Source: Rhizobium sp. BT03 (GTDB lineage: Bacteria > Pseudomonadota > Alphaproteobacteria > Rhizobiales > Rhizobiaceae). From it: a DNA stretch of 64,000 nt. Below the pieces are notes generated by a model. The model ran no database searches, was not told the origin of the DNA, and worked only from the letters and a program-made list of their open reading frames with translations. The stretch lies in contig NZ_CP125640.1 in assembly GCF_030053155.1 (NCBI RefSeq), positions 3,051,501-3,115,500 of the forward strand. Direction: 5' to 3'. The position numbers and the translations under genes were made by a program. Shown here one piece after another: positions 60,406 to 64,000 of this stretch (positions within the stretch are counted from its first letter, which is position 1; each line of letters opens with the position of its first letter).

Positions 60406-63081
60406 TTACTGAATATCCAGCAACCGTTCGAGATACCGCCGTTCCATTTCCTGCGGCGGATTGTTGCCGAGCTTTTCGCGGATCGCGTCGAGGATTTCCC
60501 GGGCGCGCTGAACGTCGATCTCGTCGGGCACCTTCACGCTGTTGTCGCCGAAATCCGGCCCTTGGACCCGGCGCGGACGGCCGAGCGGGTCGCGGCCGTT
60601 CTGATCCCCCTGGCCCACCTGGCCGTTCGGACCTTGGCCCTGCTGGCCCTGTTGCGCCTGCATCATCTGGTTCATCATCTCGCGGGCGCCCTGGCGAAGC
60701 GCTTCGAGCGCGCGGCCCTGGCCCTCGATGGCCGGCTGGCCGCGGCCCTGGCCGAGCTCACGGCCCGCACCTTCCATCTCGCGTTGCGCCTGGCCGAAGC
60801 CGGGGCCGGGCTTCATGCCCAATTCGCCGAGGCTCTTTTGCAATTCGCCGAGCTGCTTGCCGAGCGCATCCTGCTGGGTGCGCAGCTGCTTCAACGCCTC
60901 GCGCAGCTGCTCGGCGGTCATCTGGTCGGAGGGCTGCTGCCCGTCTTTGCCTTGCTGGCCCTGCTGTTGATCCTGCGGCTCGCCGTTCTCTCCAGGGTTC
61001 ATCTCGTCGAGCAGCGGATCGTTCTCGCCCATGTCGCCGCGCTGCATGCGGTCCCTGAGCTGCTGATCGAGGCGGAAGGTCTGTTCCATCAGCTTCTGCT
61101 GGTCGCGCAGGATCTCGCCGAGCTTGTCGATCTGCTTGCGGGCCTCGCTGTTTTCCTGGCTCTGCTGGCCGCGCTGCGGCCGGCCGGCCTGCAGGTTGTT
61201 CATCATGCGCTGCAATTCCGACAGCATCTGCTGGGCTGCGTCGCGATTGCCGGAGCGGGCGAGATTCTCGATCTGGTCCATCATCCGTTCCAGATCCTGT
61301 TGGCGCAGGATGTTCTGGGCGTTCTGGTTCGGCTGCATCGGCGCGTTCTGCATGCGTTGGGCAAGCTCGCTCATATAGTCCTGCATCGCCTTGCGCAGCT
61401 CATCCATCAGCTTCTTGATCTCTTCGTCCGGCGCGTTGCGGTCCAACGCGTCGGCAAGTTTCTGCTGAGCCTCGCGCAGCTTGCGCTCGGCAAGCGAAAG
61501 ATCGCCGTCCTCCATGCCGAGAGCGATCTCCCACAGATACTGAGCCGTATCCTTCAGCGCTTCGTCGCTTTTTGCGAGCTTCATGCGCGTCAAGGCGGAT
61601 TCCAGCAGCAGATAATTGGTGAGCTTAGGGATGGTCTCCTCGGGACGGATGGTCAGCGCCTCGTTCAGTGCGATCGCCTGCGGCATCTTGCGGGTGTCGA
61701 GCGCGAAAACCTGCCGCTCCTCGGCGACGGCCGCGGCAAGCGGCTCGTTGAAGGGCCGCGACGGCAGGACCATCTCATGCGGCGGGCTGCGGCCGGTCTG
61801 GCCGGCGCCATCCTTGGCGACGAGCGTCACGCGCACGCGCTTGCCGGCAAGCGGATGTTCGGTCAGGTTGCGGCTGGTCACGCCCTTGGCGTCGCGGGCG
61901 TTGCGGCGGGGAATATCCAGCCGGTATTCCGGCAAGGGATAGAGCGGCGTCGCCGTCGGATCGTTTTCCAGAGGAACGATCTCCGCATGCGCCTCCTGGA
62001 CACCGTAATCGTCCTTGACGGTAAAGCCGATTTCGAGCGCGCCATTGATGCTGGGCTTCGGCAAACCGTCGAAGGCGATCTCCGGCGCCTTGTCGGGGAG
62101 GACATCGAAACTCCAGCGGCGGCCGTTGACTTCGAGGGCGCCATTCTCTTCGAGCTTCATCACATGCGTCTGCGCAACAAGTGCCCGGTTGGCGGGGGGC
62201 TGGCCGGTGGAGGCCTGGCCGGCCGGGGCCGTCTTCGGCTGTTCGCCGCCTGCCGCCGTCTGCTGCGGCTTGGTGTCCGCCTGCACGGCGATATCCTGCG
62301 CCTGGCCGTTCGCCTTGCGGAATACGACCTTTTCGGCTGTCTTTCCGCCGCTGACACGAACGGTGAGGCCCGAAAACTGCGGAATGCCGATCGGCGCCTG
62401 CTCGCTGCCGTCGGCGGTCAGGTAGACCGGGGCGCGGCCGGTATAGGCGGGCGGCGTCACCCAGGCGTCGATGCGCACCGCCGGATCGACCGTTACCTGC
62501 TCGGGTGCTGCCTGAAACGCGTCGCCGAGCGCGCCGCCGTTGATGGAGAGCGAATAGGCAAAGGCGGTGACCAGCAGCAGCGCCGGCACGGCGCGCAACG
62601 CAAAACGGTCATGCGCGGCGATATCCGGCCGCGGCAGTCCGGCATCGAGGGCGGCGATCTTTTCGGCCATGCGGGTCTGGTGCTCGCGCCAGAGCGCCCG
62701 GGCGAAAGGCGTATCGAAGGCCGGTTCGTCTTCCTGGACGGTGACCGGCTGGTGCGGCAGGCCGTTGCGCTCTTCCAGCATGCGGTCGGCTTCGGCGACG
62801 CCCGGCCAGCGCAGGCTGCGCAAGGGCAGGAGCGAGACGAGAAAGGCGGCGGCAAAGGCAATCAGCAGCAGGATGCGCAGCCAGTCCGGCACGCTGCGGA
62901 AGACCCCGAACCAGGAGGCCGAGAGATAAAAGGCGACGACTGCCAGGACCGGCACCAAGGGCGGCAGCAACTGCTCGAAAAACAGCACCACGCGCGCCAG
63001 CAGGCGTTTTGTCGTCACCAGCCGGGCAAGCGAGGGGCGGAGCGCAAACGCACCTTTCCTCTGCCTTGAGGGGCTTGTCAT
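60406..63081 (-). CDS. DUF4175/TIGR02302 family membrane protein
   Basis: A 891-aa protein from ATG 63081 (GGAG upstream; the frame is open to 63219). Three membrane segments lie in the first 190 residues (two near 36-85, one near 165-180). A large periplasmic part with an Ig-like beta section (about 200-480) and a very Gln-rich helical C-terminal half (about 520-840, rich in QQGQQGQ-type stretches) follow. This layout matches TIGR02302. The family is restricted to alphaproteobacteria; the role is unknown but likely in the envelope. It lies downstream of lysA on the same strand. Confidence 0.88.
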   Translation of the reverse strand: MTSPSRQRKGAFALRPSLARLVTTKRLLARVVLFFEQLLPPLVPVLAVVAFYLSASWFGVFRSVPDWLRILLLIAFAAAFLVSLLPLRSLRWPGVAEADRMLEERNGLPHQPVTVQEDEPAFDTPFARALWREHQTRMAEKIAALDAGLPRPDIAAHDRFALRAVPALLLVTAFAYSLSINGGALGDAFQAAPEQVTVDPAVRIDAWVTPPAYTGRAPVYLTADGSEQAPIGIPQFSGLTVRVSGGKTAEKVVFRKANGQAQDIAVQADTKPQQTAAGGEQPKTAPAGQASTGQPPANRALVAQTHVMKLEENGALEVNGRRWSFDVLPDKAPEIAFDGLPKPSINGALEIGFTVKDDYGVQEAHAEIVPLENDPTATPLYPLPEYRLDIPRRNARDAKGVTSRNLTEHPLAGKRVRVTLVAKDGAGQTGRSPPHEMVLPSRPFNEPLAAAVAEERQVFALDTRKMPQAIALNEALTIRPEETIPKLTNYLLLESALTRMKLAKSDEALKDTAQYLWEIALGMEDGDLSLAERKLREAQQKLADALDRNAPDEEIKKLMDELRKAMQDYMSELAQRMQNAPMQPNQNAQNILRQQDLERMMDQIENLARSGNRDAAQQMLSELQRMMNNLQAGRPQRGQQSQENSEARKQIDKLGEILRDQQKLMEQTFRLDQQLRDRMQRGDMGENDPLLDEMNPGENGEPQDQQQGQQGKDGQQPSDQMTAEQLREALKQLRTQQDALGKQLGELQKSLGELGMKPGPGFGQAQREMEGAGRELGQGRGQPAIEGQGRALEALRQGAREMMNQMMQAQQGQQGQGPNGQVGQGDQNGRDPLGRPRRVQGPDFGDNSVKVPDEIDVQRAREILDAIREKLGNNPPQEMERRYLERLLDIQ

Positions 63082-63246
63082 CGGTCCGGTCTCCGCGATC
63101 TGGCGTTCTGGAACAGAGGGCGCTTCCGGCGATTGCAGGGCAATACGCTCATGGCTGACAAGGATAACACTCTTTGTGGCGAAGGCGAGGGCGAGCGGCC
63201 GGCAATACCGGCTTTTCACGTTTATTCGCCAAAAAGTGATGGCTGC

Positions 63247-64000
63247 TTAGTCGAGCCAGGCGGGAACGGAGTCGAGGCCGATCAGCTCTGCATAGGTTCT
63301 GCGCGGGCGAATCGTATGGAAATCGTTGCCCTTGACCAGAACCTCGGGCACCAGCAGCCGGCTGTTATAGGTGCCGGCCTGCACCGCGCCATACGCGCCG
63401 GCCGTGCTGACGGCCATCAGGTCGCCGGGCTTCGGCATCGCCATCTCGCGGTCGAGGGCCAGGTAGTCGCCGGTCTCGCAGACGGGGCCGACGACGTCGG
63501 CGCGGATGCGCGGGGCGTTCGCCGCCGAAATCGTCACCGGGCGGATCTCGTGATAGGCCTCGTAGAGGGTCGGGCGGATCAGATCGTTCATCGCGCCGTC
63601 GACGATGACGAAGGTCTTCTCGCCGCCGTCCTTCACATAGAGGACTTCGGTCACCAGGATACCGGCATTGCCGACGATCAGGCGGCCGGGCTCGGTGATG
63701 ATCTTGCAGTTGAGGCCGCGCAGCTGGTTTTTGACGATCGCCGCATAGGCGTCCGGCAGCGGCGGCGGATTGTTGTCGTCCTTATAGGGGATGCCGAGGC
63801 CGCCGCCGATATCGACGTGATCGATGGTGTGGCCGTCGGCGCGCAGCGTCGCGACAAGATCGTGCAGCAGCTTGAAGGCGTCGTCGAAGGGCTGCAATTC
63901 GGTGATCTGGCTGCCGATATGCATGTCGATGCCGGTGACCTCGATGCCCGGCAGTTTGGCGGCATGGGCATAGATGGCGCGGGCACGCTCCCAGGAGATG
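63247..64000 (-). CDS. lysA: Diaminopimelate decarboxylase, C-terminal part (5' end outside window)
   Basis: The frame is open to the window end, giving about 250 residues. Motifs of fold III PLP decarboxylases are visible: HIGSQITELQPFDDAF, HVDIGGGLGIPY, the phosphate-binding EPGRLIVGNAG, DGAMNDLIRPTLY and CETGDYLALDRE with the catalytic Cys, then STAGAYGAVQAGTYN. LysA decarboxylates meso-diaminopimelate to lysine. The gene precedes the DUF4175 gene in the common rhizobial order. Confidence 0.94.
   Translation of the reverse strand, partial: ISWERARAIYAHAAKLPGIEVTGIDMHIGSQITELQPFDDAFKLLHDLVATLRADGHTIDHVDIGGGLGIPYKDDNNPPPLPDAYAAIVKNQLRGLNCKIITEPGRLIVGNAGILVTEVLYVKDGGEKTFVIVDGAMNDLIRPTLYEAYHEIRPVTISAANAPRIRADVVGPVCETGDYLALDREMAMPKPGDLMAVSTAGAYGAVQAGTYNSRLLVPEVLVKGNDFHTIRPRRTYAELIGLDSVPAWLD

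Noticed and set aside
60562..63069. 835-aa forward ORF opposite the DUF4175 gene
   Set aside because: Antisense frame; Leu/Arg-rich because of the Gln-rich gene on the other strand.
1..64000. CRISPR array or complete insertion sequence
   Set aside because: No regularly spaced direct repeats and no transposase gene were seen.

Overview
The window looks like the chromosome of a Rhizobium-type alphaproteobacterium (Rhizobiaceae, close to the R. leguminosarum/R. etli group). Support comes from high-GC codon use, from the housekeeping order accA-xerD / aroK-aroB-CNNM-bolA-dnaJ-cobS-cobT, from cpdR, from ftsEX, and from the DUF4175/TIGR02302-lysA pair. All of this is judged by reading the sequence; no database search was run.

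Positions 1-22.2 kb are the late half of a prophage, entered in the middle of the large terminase gene. The order is terminase, P22-type portal, small zinc-finger-like protein, scaffold-like protein, major capsid, decoration-like protein, head-tail proteins, GNAT protein, S74-chaperone protein, two large ejection-type proteins, tail fibre and fibre-assembly-like protein, holin, SAR endolysin, nested Rz/Rz1 spanins, SGNH-type tailspike and small membrane proteins. No tape measure, tail tube or sheath gene is present, so a short-tailed (podovirus-like) phage is most likely. Integrase, repressor and replication genes are not in the window and should lie to the left. Several small genes run against the late operon (15.3-15.6, 17.4-17.8, 21.8-22.7 kb) and look like lysogenic cargo.

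Positions 22.2-27.4 kb are an accessory arm: a nuclease-like protein, a Cys-rich protein, a stand-alone LigD-type DNA ligase, a tightly coupled pair of small membrane proteins, a possible ribbon-helix-helix protein, two coupled hypotheticals, a ParB-like/DUF6551 protein and a small coiled-coil protein. The arm ends at a tRNA-Arg(CCU) gene whose 3' end faces the prophage, which makes that tRNA the likely attachment site.

From 27.5 kb to the end the genes are core chromosome: M20 amidohydrolase, D-Ala-D-Ala carboxypeptidase, a His-rich CobW GTPase, an orphan 319-aa protein, TusA, an L,D-transpeptidase-like lipoprotein, accA, xerD with an unlisted 58-aa membrane gene in front of it, aroK-aroB-CNNM, bolA, a J-domain protein, cobS-cobT (aerobic cobaltochelatase), a phytase-like esterase, a kinase-like P-loop protein, a queuosine-precursor transporter, rpmB, DUF3108, EamA, DUF985 cupin, gloB, a methyltransferase, hisC-tyrC-GNAT, DUF2125, a ChaC-like cyclotransferase, plsC, YdcF, ftsE-ftsX, a DUF3426-like protein, hpt, cpdR, a DUF4175 protein and the 3' part of lysA.

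Non-coding highlights are a 357-bp element with 33-bp terminal inverted repeats and nested palindromes (60014-60370), RIME-like palindromes, a UUCG-loop terminator in the phage head operon, the rpmB terminator, and two TTAACCAT (CtrA-type) octamers in front of ftsE and cpdR.
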